Below, piece after piece: positions 40,954-50,674 of a stretch of DNA of 64,000 nt. Source of the DNA: Lepiota brunneoincarnata. Taxonomy: Eukaryota > Basidiomycota > Agaricomycetes > Agaricales > Agaricaceae. The notes beneath the pieces were generated by a model, which searched no databases, was not told where the DNA came from, and saw nothing but the letters and a program-made list of their open reading frames with translations. Within the stretch, counting starts at the first letter, position 1, and every line of letters starts with the position of its first letter. A program made the position numbers and the translations under genes. Where the stretch lies: positions 248,001-312,000 of the forward strand of contig JAEBUN010000031.1 in NCBI GenBank assembly GCA_023014365.1, given 5' to 3'.

Positions 40954-42360
40954 CTATTTTTCCGAGCTTGGGAGAGCCGGCGCGTCTGTCTCGGGGAGCT
41001 GAGCCTGTTGGCCTTTAGCCTTGGCATCAGGGAATTTTTTCTTGTCGCAGTTAGCAGCCCTGTGATTGGGATCTGCGCAGACAAGGCAGAGGTTATTGTC
41101 GAAACGTCGTTGACGTTCCTCGGGGGTTAATTTACCGTCCTTACCAAGTTTACTAGTAAGGTCGGATTTGGGCGGGGCCGATTTCTGACCGGCGGACGGG
41201 TTGGGCGGATTGCCCTTGAAGATGTTATTACTGGGGGTGCTGCCTTTGTTGTTACTGTTGGCAGGCTTGGCGGCAGGTTGATGGTTTGTCGCGGTGGAAG
41301 GGGATGGGTTGCCTCCAGGTTTCCTAGAGGTGGTCGGGTCCGAAGCGGCTTTGGCGCGGGCCTTCTCGCGTTGGCGTTCCCAGTAGCGAGCATCGATCTT
41401 CATCGCTGCTGCTCGTATTTTGATGAAGGTGTCGGGCTTGCCATCGGGCCAATTGGACAGAATGTCCTGGATGCGGTCGGGGAGGCCTTTGTAGTAGCGG
41501 TGACAAAATACCTCATCACCCCAGCGGAGTTGGCCGGCCAGACGGAGAAAGTCGACGTTGTAGACGGCGATCTTTTCGTCATAGCGCATTCGGAGGGAGT
41601 CAAGCTGCTCAGCAGCTTCTCCAGTCGGATCCGCGGGACCGAAATTGGTCTGCAGTTCCAGGGTGAACTGATCCCAGTCCTCGATCCAATCGTGCATTAT
41701 TCCGTGGTTGTCGGCCTCGTCGAGGCCGATTTCGAAGTGTTGCTGGGCCACGCCGGTAAGGTACGTCAACGCGAAGTTGACCTTGGTGGCGGGGATAGCG
41801 AACTGGGCCGGGTTAGTACGGAAGTAGAGTCGACATTGGAAGAGGAAAGGTTTGAGTTTGGTGGGGTCGGAACCTGTAAAGATGTCAGGTTCGCGAGCCT
41901 TGGTACGGGGGGTTCGGGGAGGCTGTGGGGGTTGAGAGTTCCCACGGCCGTCCATTTGATCGGCTATTCGTTGGAAAACTCGGAGCAGGAGTTGGTCATG
42001 GTCATTTTGGGTGTTGCCAGGCGGAATGTTGTTATTTTTGTCGTTGTTGTCTGACGGTTCGTCGTCGTCCGGGGGTCCGTCCCCATTGTCAGGGTGGTCG
42101 TCGGGATCACCAGGGTCGCTGGGATCGGGATTTGGGTCGGGGCCACCGTCGGGGCCGTCGGGAGTCTGGAATAGTGAAGGTTGAATATCTTCACTGAACC
42201 GGTCTGGAGTTGAGGGCACGATGGATTGTTGGCGAGGGGGAGAAACCCTCGGGGGGTCGGGTTGCAGTTCCTTGGAAGGAGGTTGTCGAGTGATGCGTTT
42301 GCTATGGCGAGCGGCTGGAGTTACCAGAGTGCGAGTACGGGTAACTGTTCGAGAGACCAT
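40954..42360 (-). CDS. gag: Gag of A4, intact
   Basis: 468 residues; start ATG at 42360-42358, 53 nt inside the 5' LTR. The N-terminus is rich in Pro, Asp and Asn (DPNPDPSDPGDPDDHPDNGD). A retrotransposon gag domain lies in the middle (FALTYLTGVAQQHFEIGLD, WDQFTLELQTNFGPADP, LAGQLRWGDEVFCHRYYKG), and one C-x2-C-x4-H-x4-C knuckle (CLVCADPNHRAANC) lies near the C-terminus. The last codons are GAA AAA TAG, giving a run of five A against the stop; pol is open in the -1 frame from this point, which suggests ribosomal frameshifting. Confidence 0.93.
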   Translation of the reverse strand: MVSRTVTRTRTLVTPAARHSKRITRQPPSKELQPDPPRVSPPRQQSIVPSTPDRFSEDIQPSLFQTPDGPDGGPDPNPDPSDPGDPDDHPDNGDGPPDDDEPSDNNDKNNNIPPGNTQNDHDQLLLRVFQRIADQMDGRGNSQPPQPPRTPRTKAREPDIFTGSDPTKLKPFLFQCRLYFRTNPAQFAIPATKVNFALTYLTGVAQQHFEIGLDEADNHGIMHDWIEDWDQFTLELQTNFGPADPTGEAAEQLDSLRMRYDEKIAVYNVDFLRLAGQLRWGDEVFCHRYYKGLPDRIQDILSNWPDGKPDTFIKIRAAAMKIDARYWERQREKARAKAASDPTTSRKPGGNPSPSTATNHQPAAKPANSNNKGSTPSNNIFKGNPPNPSAGQKSAPPKSDLTSKLGKDGKLTPEERQRRFDNNLCLVCADPNHRAANCDKKKFPDAKAKGQQAQLPETDAPALPSSEK

Positions 42361-42398
42361 GGTTAGAAAAATTCAGAGTGTGGTGGACAGGAGGAGTT

Positions 42399-42411
42399 TC
42401 AGTCTGATAAT
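42399..42411 (-). promoter_or_regulatory. Self-complementary primer-binding site of A4
   Basis: On the minus strand ATTATCAGACTGA begins two bases after the 5' LTR. It is a perfect 13-nt complement of TCAGTCTGATAAT in the LTR (42681-42693), which starts 32 bp downstream of a TATATATA box (42718-42725), where transcription should begin. No tRNA match was noticed. A2 and A3 have a one-base variant pairing over 11 nt. Confidence 0.65.
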
Positions 42412-42413
42412 AC

Positions 42414-43076
42414 TGTTAGAGCCGGTGCGGGTCGGGACCAAAGCGGAGGGTCGGGGTGGTATCCTTGGTATAAGGTAACCGGGGGACAGGGCGAAGTCAG
42501 TACGTAGACTTCGGGACCGAGGCGGAGTACGTCGGGCGGGGGGTTGGACTTGCGGCCTCAGCTTATGTGCTGTGCCCTCCTACTGTCCTAGTCCGTATTT
42601 CAGGAAGTCGGAGCCGAAGCGGAGCGAGGCAGAAGAGAGGAGAGGATATGGAACAGGGAGCTGGTCCGCTGCTCGATTCGATTATCAGACTGAGGAGTAC
42701 AAGCCAAGTGCCTACGGTATATATACTACTAGCTCGACGAATGATGACTCGTACTGACTACGTGCGGAGTGAAGCGGAGACCCATATGGTTACAAGCAGA
42801 TTACGAATAATTTCGAATGGAATGGAGACCGGTACGGGTATGGAGACTGGTAACGTATTCTGATTACGGACGGAGAATGGAGAACTGGACAATGGGAGCA
42901 CTGAGGGTCAGGTGGTCGTGGCACATGTAGAGGTAGGTCGCGTGATCGGGGCGAAGGGTTGCGGTCGGAGCCAGTCGGGGCCGAGTCGGAGGGCATAGGG
43001 TTGTCGTGTGGAGCACACGTGGAGTCGAGGAGCCGAAGCCTAATGGTTAAGCTCTAGGTTTGGTGTGGATATGACA
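42414..43076 (-). repeat. 5' LTR of A4
   Basis: 663 bp with intact ends, carrying the TATA box and predicted transcription start on the minus strand. Followed by the TATAG duplication. Confidence 0.95.
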
Positions 43077-43141
43077 TATAGACATCTTGCCACGAACGCC
43101 ATGCTACTCAAGAGCGAACCCCTAACCCGGGTAACAGATAC

Positions 43142-43668
43142 TGCCCAAAGCCCAGTCAATCAATGGATTGTAGCAGGTGAGCCAGTTGTGTCCTAAGACC
43201 ACAGAACAGGAAGAGTCGAGCCGGGTGACATAAGTGTCCAAAATGATAGATTCACTGGAGGGGAAAGATACAGGCAGTTGCGCAAGCTCCGTAATGTAGG
43301 CATTTGAGGTCCCATCAAATAACTGAAGTTCAATAGCTGGGATGGACAAGGTTGGAATACTATGAGAATGAACAAAAGATGAGTCCACAAAACAGTGAGT
43401 AGAACCACTATCAACAAGAGCTTTGAAAGGAGAAAGAGAAGAGAAATCAGAACTAACTACATTGTCCATTGTAGAAAGTGGGTCTGAAGTGGAGAGTATG
43501 GAAGCAGAAACAGAAGATACAGAAGTTACTAAAGGAGAAGTTAATGTAATATGAAAAGAATTTGGGTCAGAAAGAGCAGACGCATTGAGATGGAAACTCT
43601 CTGGAGCACAGCAGAGTTCAATGCGATCCTCAGTCTGTGCAGAGGCCTGAGGACCACTGACTATTTTT
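43142..43668 (-). pseudogene. Pol of A3, protease end
   Basis: Continuation of the A3 pol beyond the B LTR. The open frame starts with the [12 protein letters not shown], has protease [13 protein letters not shown] and runs into the B LTR boundary. Upstream of the ATG the frame reaches the AAAAATAG gag stop as in A4. Confidence 0.88.
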
Positions 43669-44337
43669 CTGAGCTTGGGAGAGCCAGCATGTCTGTCTCA
43701 GGGAGCTAAGCCTGTCAGCCTTTAGCCTTGGCATCAGGGAATTTCTTCTTGTCACAGTTGGCAGCCCTGTGATTGGGATCTGCGCAGACAAGGCAGAGGT
43801 TATTGTCAAAACATCATTGATGTTCCCGGGGGTTAATTTACCATCCTTACCAAGTTTACTAGTAAGGTTGGATTTGGGCAGGGCCAATTTCTGACCAGCG
43901 GATGGGTTGGGCGGATTACCCTTGAAGCTGTTGTTGGGGGTGCTGCCTTTGTTGTTACTATTGGCAGGCTTGGCAGCAGGTTGGGGGTTGGTCAAGGTGG
44001 AAGGGGATGGATTGCCTCCAGGTTTCCTAGAGGTGGTTGGGTCCGAAGCAGCTTTGGCATGGGCCTTCTCGCATTGGCGCTCCCAGTAGTGAGTGTTGAT
44101 CTTCATCACTGCTGCTCACATTTTGATGAAGGTGTCGGGCTTTCCATCAGGCTGATTGGACAAGATGTCCTGGATGCAGTTGGGGAGGCCTTTATAGTAG
44201 TGGTGACAAAATACTTCATCACCCCAGCAGAGTTGGCCAGCTGGGCAGAGAAAGTCGACATTGTAGATGGCAATCTTTTTGTCATAGCACATTTGGAGGG
44301 AGTCAAGCTGCTCAGCAGCTTCTCCAGTCAGATCCGC
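43661..44337 (-). pseudogene. Gag of A3, C-terminal part
   Basis: Gag domain end and nucleocapsid region with stops and a frame break near the knuckle; the sequence still matches the A4 gag closely (SRKPGGNPSPST). Cut at 44337 by a 1.3-kb insertion. Confidence 0.85.
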
Positions 44338-45636
44338 TGATGTGCCAATTTCATGCCTATACATAAATTCTGTACTCCGGAATGATTCTCTACATAGAAT
44401 CATTGGCTATATCATTAAAGAACCCTATAGAGGATTGGTACTATGTCCCATAGTAGCCAGTTTGACCGAACTGAGGATATTTGAGCCTTGGAAGTGTTCA
44501 AACCAGCTTATTATCACTAAGCTTAGTGAACCAAGCTATCAGAACACTCTCTGGAGGGATTCCGGACTCTACATAGCCTATCAAGTATACTCTGGTCACA
44601 TCCAGGGACCTTACAAGCAGTTTTCTGATGAACTCGGATTTGTTGGAACCTAAAGAATGTACATAGCAGCTGTTGCAGGTGTATTACACCCATAGCGAGC
44701 CCAATAATGATGACTGGACCACAGAACAGAATGTCCAATGTTTGGGAGGTGACACCCAATGCCCAAAACCCTAGACATATCAAAGACTCATAATTAACAA
44801 GTGCTTTGTGGGCCCTGGCACTTCAGCATATTGCCTGACTGAGATTAATTACAACGGATCAAGGGATTGTCCATACGCCATACATTCCAATCACAATTGA
44901 TCCAGAGGCTTAACGTGCTCACATGGATGCAGAATAACACAGATGAGCACGGAACACGTCTGGCTAGATTGCCATTTGTTAATCAGAGAAAAACCCATAA
45001 CCCAGGATGAGGTAGAAATGCTGCCGAATCTTCCAAAATGTTCTACAGTGCCTGTAACAATTAAGCTTATTGTTTTCTATTTCATATTTACTATCTCTTG
45101 TATGTATCTAAACAATATAAATATGGTCACGCTTGTTCGTGGAGAAGAAGAGGTCTCACCCCCGCTTCCACACACAAGTCTGTGAGCGGTGATTAAGAAC
45201 GGTTTCAGAGGACTACTTAGTGTGCATTGTTAAGTGTGATTTCTTCAATCGTCAACCAACCCAGAGACAGAGACAGAGAACAGAGTCCAGAGTTTAGAGT
45301 TCCAGAGTGCTAGAGACAGAGACAGAGACAGAGAACAGAGTTCAGAGACCAGAGACCAGAGACTAGAGACCCTGCGCTTTGAATTGACAGGGATTGTCCT
45401 TTCACTGTTGCACCGTATGGCTAAGTTAACTTCAATGGCTGTTTGTTAACCTCTAAAAACACTATTCTCTTGAATTTTGCTGTCAGAATGCACCCCCAGA
45501 ACACCCTAAAAGACAAAACTGTTCATTATTTATCTCATACTACTTGTATTAACTTAAGCTTATCGAATTTTGACTAAGCTTAGTGAGAACAAGCCATTTA
45601 TCTATATTAAAACCCACAAACATTTCCACCTTTTCA
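44338..45636. mobile_element. Unclassified 1.3-kb insertion in A3 gag, possibly a solo LTR
   Basis: 1299 bp that interrupts gag between GATCCGC and CCACGGGAC; the intact A4 reads GATCCGCGGGAC there. The boundaries therefore imply a 4-bp duplication CCGC/CCAC with one CpG transition. The insert begins TG and ends CA, has no long ORF, contains a TATA-like AATATAAATATGG near 45115 and an imperfect CAGAGA-rich tract. The palindrome CTAAGCTTAG occurs near both ends (about 44517 and 45574). A solo LTR fits best; family unknown. Confidence 0.6.
45260..45370. repeat. CAGAGA-rich degenerate tandem tract
   Basis: Repeats of CAGAGA and variants (ACAGAGAACAGAG, CCAGAGACCAGAGA) over about 110 bp within the unclassified insertion. 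Confidence 0.7.
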
Positions 45637-46362
45637 CCACGGGACTGAAATTGGTCTGCAGTTCCAGGGTGAACTGGTCCCAGTCCTCAATCCAGTTGTG
45701 CATTATTCTGTGGTTGTTGGCCTTGTTGAGGCCGATTTCAAAGTGTTGCTGGGCCACACCCATAAGGTATGTCAATGCAAAGTTGACCTTGGTGGCAGGG
45801 ATAGCGAACTGGGCTGGGTTAGTATGGAAGTAGAGCCGACATTGGAAGAGGAAGGGTTTGAGTTTGGCGGGGTTGGAACCTGTAAAGATGTCAGGTTTGT
45901 GAGCTTTGGTACAGGAAGTTCGAGGAGACTGTGGGGCTTGAGAGTTCCCACAGCCATCCATTTGATTGGCTATGCATTGGAAAACTTGAAGCAGGAGTCT
46001 ATCATGGTTGTCTTGGTTGTTGCCAGGTGGGATGTTGTTGTTGTCGCCATTGTCTGATGGTTTGTCATCACCTGGGGGCCTGTCCCGTTGTCAGGATAGA
46101 CATCAGGATCACCAGGGTTGCTGGGATCAGGATTGGGGTTGGGGCCTTCATTGGGGCCATCGGGGGTCTGGAACAGTGAGGGTTGTATATCTTTGGAAAA
46201 CCAGTCTGAAGTTGAGGGCATAACCGATTGTTGGTGAGAGTGAGAAGCCCTCAGGGAGTCTGGTTGCAGTTCCTCCAAAGGAGGTTGTTGAGTTATGCAT
46301 TTGCTATGGCAAGTGGCTGGATTTACCAGGGTGCAGGGATGGGTGACTGTTTGAGAGACCAT
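45637..46362 (-). pseudogene. Gag of A3, N-terminal part
   Basis: Starts MVSQTV at 46362, as in the other copies, and has the gag domain (FALTYLMGVAQQHFEIGL). A frame break lies near 45970-46090, and it ends where the 1.3-kb insertion begins. Confidence 0.85.
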
Positions 46363-46415
46363 GGTTAGAAAAATTCAGAGTGTGGTGGACAGGAGGAGTT
46401 TGAGTCTGATAATAC

Positions 46416-47075
46416 TGTTAGAGCTGGTGCAGGTTGGGACCAAAGCAGAGGGTCAGGGTGGTATCCTTGATATAAGGTAACCGGGGGACAGGGCAAAGTC
46501 AGTATGTAGACTTTGGGACCAAGGTGGAGTACTTTGGGCGAGGAGTTGGACTTGCAGCCTCAGTGTATGTGCTGTGCCCTCCTGCTGTCCTAGTCTGTAT
46601 TTCAGGAAGTCAGAGCCAAAGCAGAGTGAGGCAGAAGAGAGGAGAGGATATGGAACAGGGAGCTGGTCTGCTGCTCGATTTGATTATCAGACTGAGGAGT
46701 ACAAGCCAAGTACCTATGGTATATATACTACTGGTCTTATGAACTATGACTCATACTGACTACAGACAGAGCAAAGTGGAGACCGATATGGTTACAAATG
46801 GATTACAAATGGATTACAAATGGAATGGAGACTGGTACAGGTATGGAGACTGATAACGTCTCTTGGTTACAGACGGAGAATGGAGAACTGGAAAGTAGCA
46901 CTGAGGGTCAGGTGACCACGGCATGTGCGGAGATGGTTGTGTGATTGGGGCAATGGGTTATGGTCAGAGTGAGTTGGGGCTGAGTCAGAGGGCAGAGGGT
47001 TGTTATGTGGAGCACATGTGGAGTTGAGAAGCTGAAGTATAATGGTTAAGCTCTGGGTTTGGCATGGATATGACA
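46416..47075 (-). repeat. 5' LTR of A3
   Basis: 660 bp, intact ends, strongly CpG-depleted. The leader on its left carries the 11-nt version of the self-complementary primer site. Confidence 0.92.
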
Positions 47076-47079
47076 TGGT

Positions 47080-48061
47080 CGTCCAGTGTAAAGGATACCA
47101 GAACTGGTACATTCCAGGCAATCAGGTAAGTGAATGATCTTATAGGTTGGCAATTTGGGAATGAATAAATATCCACTCCAGTTTCCAGATTTGAAACTGC
47201 TAGTTGGTTTCCGTTGGAGGAAATTGCAGAGTGGCCACTGGATATTGAAACTTCAGGGAATGGGATAAATTGTGCTATCTTTCCCTGCTTACATTTGAGT
47301 AAGCAGTGTGATTGGTGCTGTCCCTTCCCAAGGATTCACATGGAAAAATTGGCTGTCTCACATGTAAGTACTTGGCAAGTTGTTTCCATGTTTGAGGCTT
47401 ACACTTCATGTGATTCTAGATAAGAGATAGCAAGTTCTGATCCTGAATTAATAAATGCAAGTCCTCTTGGTATGTTGCCATTTGCCAGTTTGGACATGAT
47501 TTCAACTAGTTGACCTGGTTGAAGTAAGAATAACACTCTGAACCTGTGGTGTTGCAACCTGCCTTGATTGTTGATATTGTAAACCTTCATGCCATCAGGG
47601 GAAGCAGATGCAAGCCAATGATGAACCATATCAAAGGCCAGTTCTTCTACTCTCTTATCGTGCACCTGTATATGAAAACTGATTTGATATGTCTGCAAAA
47701 AATTAACTTCTCATATCATATCCCAGAGGTGTTTGAGTGTACTGATGAATCAGAGGGGGCATTTCAGCAGAGGAAAACCTTTCTATCTGTACAACCAAAA
47801 GCAAAACATGCAGGCCTATCCTCCCCATCTGAACATAACCACGTCACAGCAGAGACAGGGCCATTGAAGAGAACTTTGAATGTCTGACATGCATACCCTT
47901 GCTTGACATTCCAAACTGTAAGTATTCCATCATCTGCTATAGATCACAGTTAATCATAAATCAGCAGTTGGCTTGCATTATCCACCTCCACTTAACAATC
48001 TGGATCTGTCAGGGCTAAACTTCAGCATGTTGATGGGAAGGCGGTGGGCCTTCAGATTGTG
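47080..48061 (-). pseudogene. WD40-repeat protein remnant
   Basis: Minus-strand fragments in several frames. One segment reads DDGILTVWNVKQGYACQTF, then CFAFGCTDRKVFLC; a later one reads HDKRVEELAFDMVHHWLASA and SPDGMKVYNINNQG. These are WD40 blades (G-H/D-D-G-x-x-x-V-W-N and A-S-A-S-x-D-G). The last part ends near YQFWYPLHWTT. Internal stops and frame breaks are partly explained by introns, partly by decay. It is paralogous in order and motifs to the plus-strand remnant at 56415-57560. Confidence 0.6.
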
Positions 48062-48968
48062 TTTAAGCTGAATCTATAATCATATGAGACATAGACATGA
48101 GTTTGAGCCAACACAATATACCTTGACACCTGCTGAAGGTATTGTTGGTTGTCTGGAGTAAAATTGGGGTGTTTGGAAGTTTGTTGCACTTGCTCTGCTG
48201 CCTTCACTTTCAACTTTTATATTGGTTTGATCTTTTGTATCTTTTTGTGCATATCCTGTTGCTATAGCCATTGTGACATTATTTTTTGTATCTTTTGTTT
48301 ATGCCAGCGCCTCCTGTCAACTTAGGCATGACCTATCAGGAATGATGCTCAACCAAATTGGATTGTATATGAAAAATATTCGTATCCTTGCAAATGTTTT
48401 TGTTTTCCATTATGTTTTGTTGCACCTGTAATAGTTGTCCTCCCTTTATAAGTCATGTACTGCAGAAACCTGCCTTCATATTACCATGAATCCCTCTCGA
48501 ACACACTGATGTCAACATGAAACCTGCTTGCCACCCCATCATCAATGCACCCTCCATTCCCATTGCTCACTGCAAGTTGAAGAGCATGATGTTGGTTTGA
48601 GGGGTAGACATTGAAGCTTATCTTCAAAGAGGTAAGTACACTTGGAACTTTTGGAATGTCATGTCTCATGGTTCATTGATGCAGCCACAAAGAATTAGGT
48701 AGATGTGGGGATTGGAGCCTTTCTCTGAGAAGGTGAATATGTGTCTCATATTGCAGAATTTGACACCTAATTACTTCACCAGGTGGCAACACGAAAGTAA
48801 TCCTACTGCTGCTTCTGTCGCTCATAGTGTGGGTTGCAGAATTTCTGCAATCATCACCATAACTCACAATATACAGAGCTTAGTACATTTTGGGCGCATG
48901 CTCAATTCATATCTCTGGCCAGGTGCCACAGGACATGATGTCGAAGTATGTCCCACCCCTCCCACAAA
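48062..48968. other. No clear gene
   Basis: AT-rich sequence with short frames only (48080-48271 minus could be an upstream exon of the WD40 remnant). No repeat boundary or RNA gene seen. Confidence 0.5.
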
Positions 48969-49629
48969 TGTTAGAGCCGGTGCGGGTCGGAACCGAAGCG
49001 GAGGGTCGGGGTGGTATCCTTGGTATAAGGTAACCGGGGGACAGGGCGAAGTCAGTACGTAGACTTCGGGACCGAGGCGGAGTACGTCGGGCGAGGGGTT
49101 GGACTTGCGGCCTCAGCTTATGTGCTGTGCCCTCCTACTGTCCTAGTCCGTATTTCAGGAAGTCGGAGCCGAAGCGGAGCGAGGCAGAAGAGAGGAGAGG
49201 ATATGGAACAGGGAGCTGGTCCGCTGCTCGATTCGATTATCAGACTGAGGAGTACAAGCCAAGTGCCTACGGTATATATACTACTAGCTCGACGAATGAT
49301 GACTCGTACTGACTACGTGCGGAGCGAAGCGGAGACCCATATGGTTACAAGCGGATTACGAATAATTTCGAATGGAATGGAGACCGGTACGGGTATGGAG
49401 ACTGGTAACGTATTCTGATTACGGACGGAGAATGGAGAACTGGACAATGGGAGCACCGAGGGTCAGGTGATCGTGGCACGTGTAGGTAGGTCGCGTGATC
49501 GGGGCGAAGGGTTGCGGTCGGAGCCAGTCGGGGCCGAGTCGGAGGGCATAGGGTTGTCGTGTGGAGCACACGTGGAGTCGAGAAGCCGAAGCCTAATGGT
49601 TAAGCTCTAGGTTTGGTGTGGATATGACA
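48969..49629 (-). repeat. Solo LTR of family A, TSD ACAAA
   Basis: 661 bp, same subtype as the A4 LTRs and little decayed; flanked by ACAAA at 48964-48968 and 49630-49634. Confidence 0.95.
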
Positions 49630-49682
49630 ACAAATAACTCTTCTCTCATTTTCCTTAGATGGGTGTACTTTCCCACTAGAAC

Positions 49683-50330
49683 GTGGATAAGCCTTCCTGC
49701 CCTAATGTAATTGCCCCAGAAGAACCCTCCTGCCTGGATATAACTCCTTCAGTTGGACAACTGACTCTGGCTTCCGCTGAACACCCCGCCCCAAATGAAG
49801 CTCCTTTAGCCAGATCCCCTATCCCAAGAGCCAGTCTCCTCCAAAATGTAACTCCCCCTGCCAAACCTACCACCCCAAACACAGCCAGATCCATGATCCC
49901 AAATGCCTCTCTTCCCACTGAACATCCTCTCTTGGATGTCATTCCCACCATTGAATCCCCCACCCCAAATGTTGCTCCCACCATTATATCCCCCACCCCA
50001 AATGCTGGCCCTTTGGCCAGATCCCCTATCCGGAATGCTGCTCCCTCCATCCAATCCCCTATCCAAACCATAGCTCCTCCAGCTGAATTCTCAATTACAG
50101 ATGTAACTCCTTTGACTGGATGCGCTACTCTGAGTGCAACTCCCCTACTAGATCCCCCCATCCCATCCACAAACACCTCTGTTAGACTTGCTGAGGCTAG
50201 CACAAACCATATCAATGACAGCCAGCTGTCCTGTGAGTTGAATACTGCTGAAGGAAGAAGGGCTGGTTCTGTACCAAGTGATGTAGGTTCTTGTGCATTC
50301 CAAGTTAAAAACATATTAAATGGTCATTAG
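49683..50330 (+). CDS. Proline-rich repetitive protein segment, unknown
   Basis: 215-codon frame made of degenerate units of about 15 residues (SPTPNVAPTI, RSPIRNAAPS, QSPIQTIAPP). The opposite strand is also open over most of it (49676-50314), which is a by-product of the repetitive composition. Orientation is chosen because the next gene pieces downstream are on the plus strand. It could be the N-terminal exon of the protein at 50675-51886. Confidence 0.35.
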   Translation: MDKPSCPNVIAPEEPSCLDITPSVGQLTLASAEHPAPNEAPLARSPIPRASLLQNVTPPAKPTTPNTARSMIPNASLPTEHPLLDVIPTIESPTPNVAPTIISPTPNAGPLARSPIRNAAPSIQSPIQTIAPPAEFSITDVTPLTGCATLSATPLLDPPIPSTNTSVRLAEASTNHINDSQLSCELNTAEGRRAGSVPSDVGSCAFQVKNILNGH

Positions 50331-50674
50331 ATGGACCTGAACAAAGATATTGATGATCCTATGGCTGGCCAGGTGCAACCATCCATTGAAACCCGGGTGA
50401 GTGGTATCCTATTACCTGGGGTTGGACCTTTGCTCACCTTGGCTTCAGCACCCTGTAGTATCAGAACTTTCTTTGCACCAACAGGATCTTGAGAGAGTGG
50501 TTTGTATATCTCTTTTCCCTAATACCCACTCATTCAAACCCTTTATTCTTTTAGTTTCAGCAAGGACTAGACAAGCTGAAGTTACAAGCAACACTGAATG
50601 CAGTGCAGAACCCCTCCTCCTCCCCTTGCCATGATGCTAACTGATCTGTCTAGGCACAACTCCAGGCAGCACTA

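Larger units (their letters stand above)
34548..43076 (-). mobile_element. Near-intact gypsy element A4, TSD TATAG
   Basis: Youngest and best family A copy, inserted in the B solo LTR; TATAG at 34543-34547 and 43077-43081. gag, pol and the antisense gene are all open. By eye the two LTRs differ at five positions, all transitions at CpG sites. Only the 3' LTR is disrupted, by a solo LTR. If expressed it could supply proteins for the other copies. Confidence 0.95.
34216..43136 (+). repeat. Solo LTR of family B split by A4, TSD GATAC
   Basis: 34216-34547 and 43082-43136 add up to exactly 387 bp, the length of the B1 LTRs, once A4 and its duplicated target are removed. The flanks are GATAC at 34211-34215 and 43137-43141. 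Removing it rejoins the A3 pol sequence as in A2. Confidence 0.95.
21758..47075 (-). mobile_element. Gypsy element A3, outer host of the large nest
   Basis: Old minus-strand family A copy. Its pieces are: 3' LTR 21758-22308 (outer end missing), interior 29865-34215, 43142-44337 and 45641-46415, and 5' LTR 46416-47075. Insertions into it are A2, a B LTR (with A4 inside) and a 1.3-kb unclassified element. Removing these restores a collinear antisense gene, pol, gag and leader. Heavily CpG-depleted. Confidence 0.9.

Noticed and set aside
45260..45370. CRISPR-like array
   Set aside because: Units are about 6 bp, degenerate, without spacers; a simple tandem tract in a eukaryotic repeat.
49676..50314. 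212-codon Gly-rich minus-strand frame
   Set aside because: By-product of a low-complexity tandem repeat open on both strands; neighbouring genes are on the plus strand.
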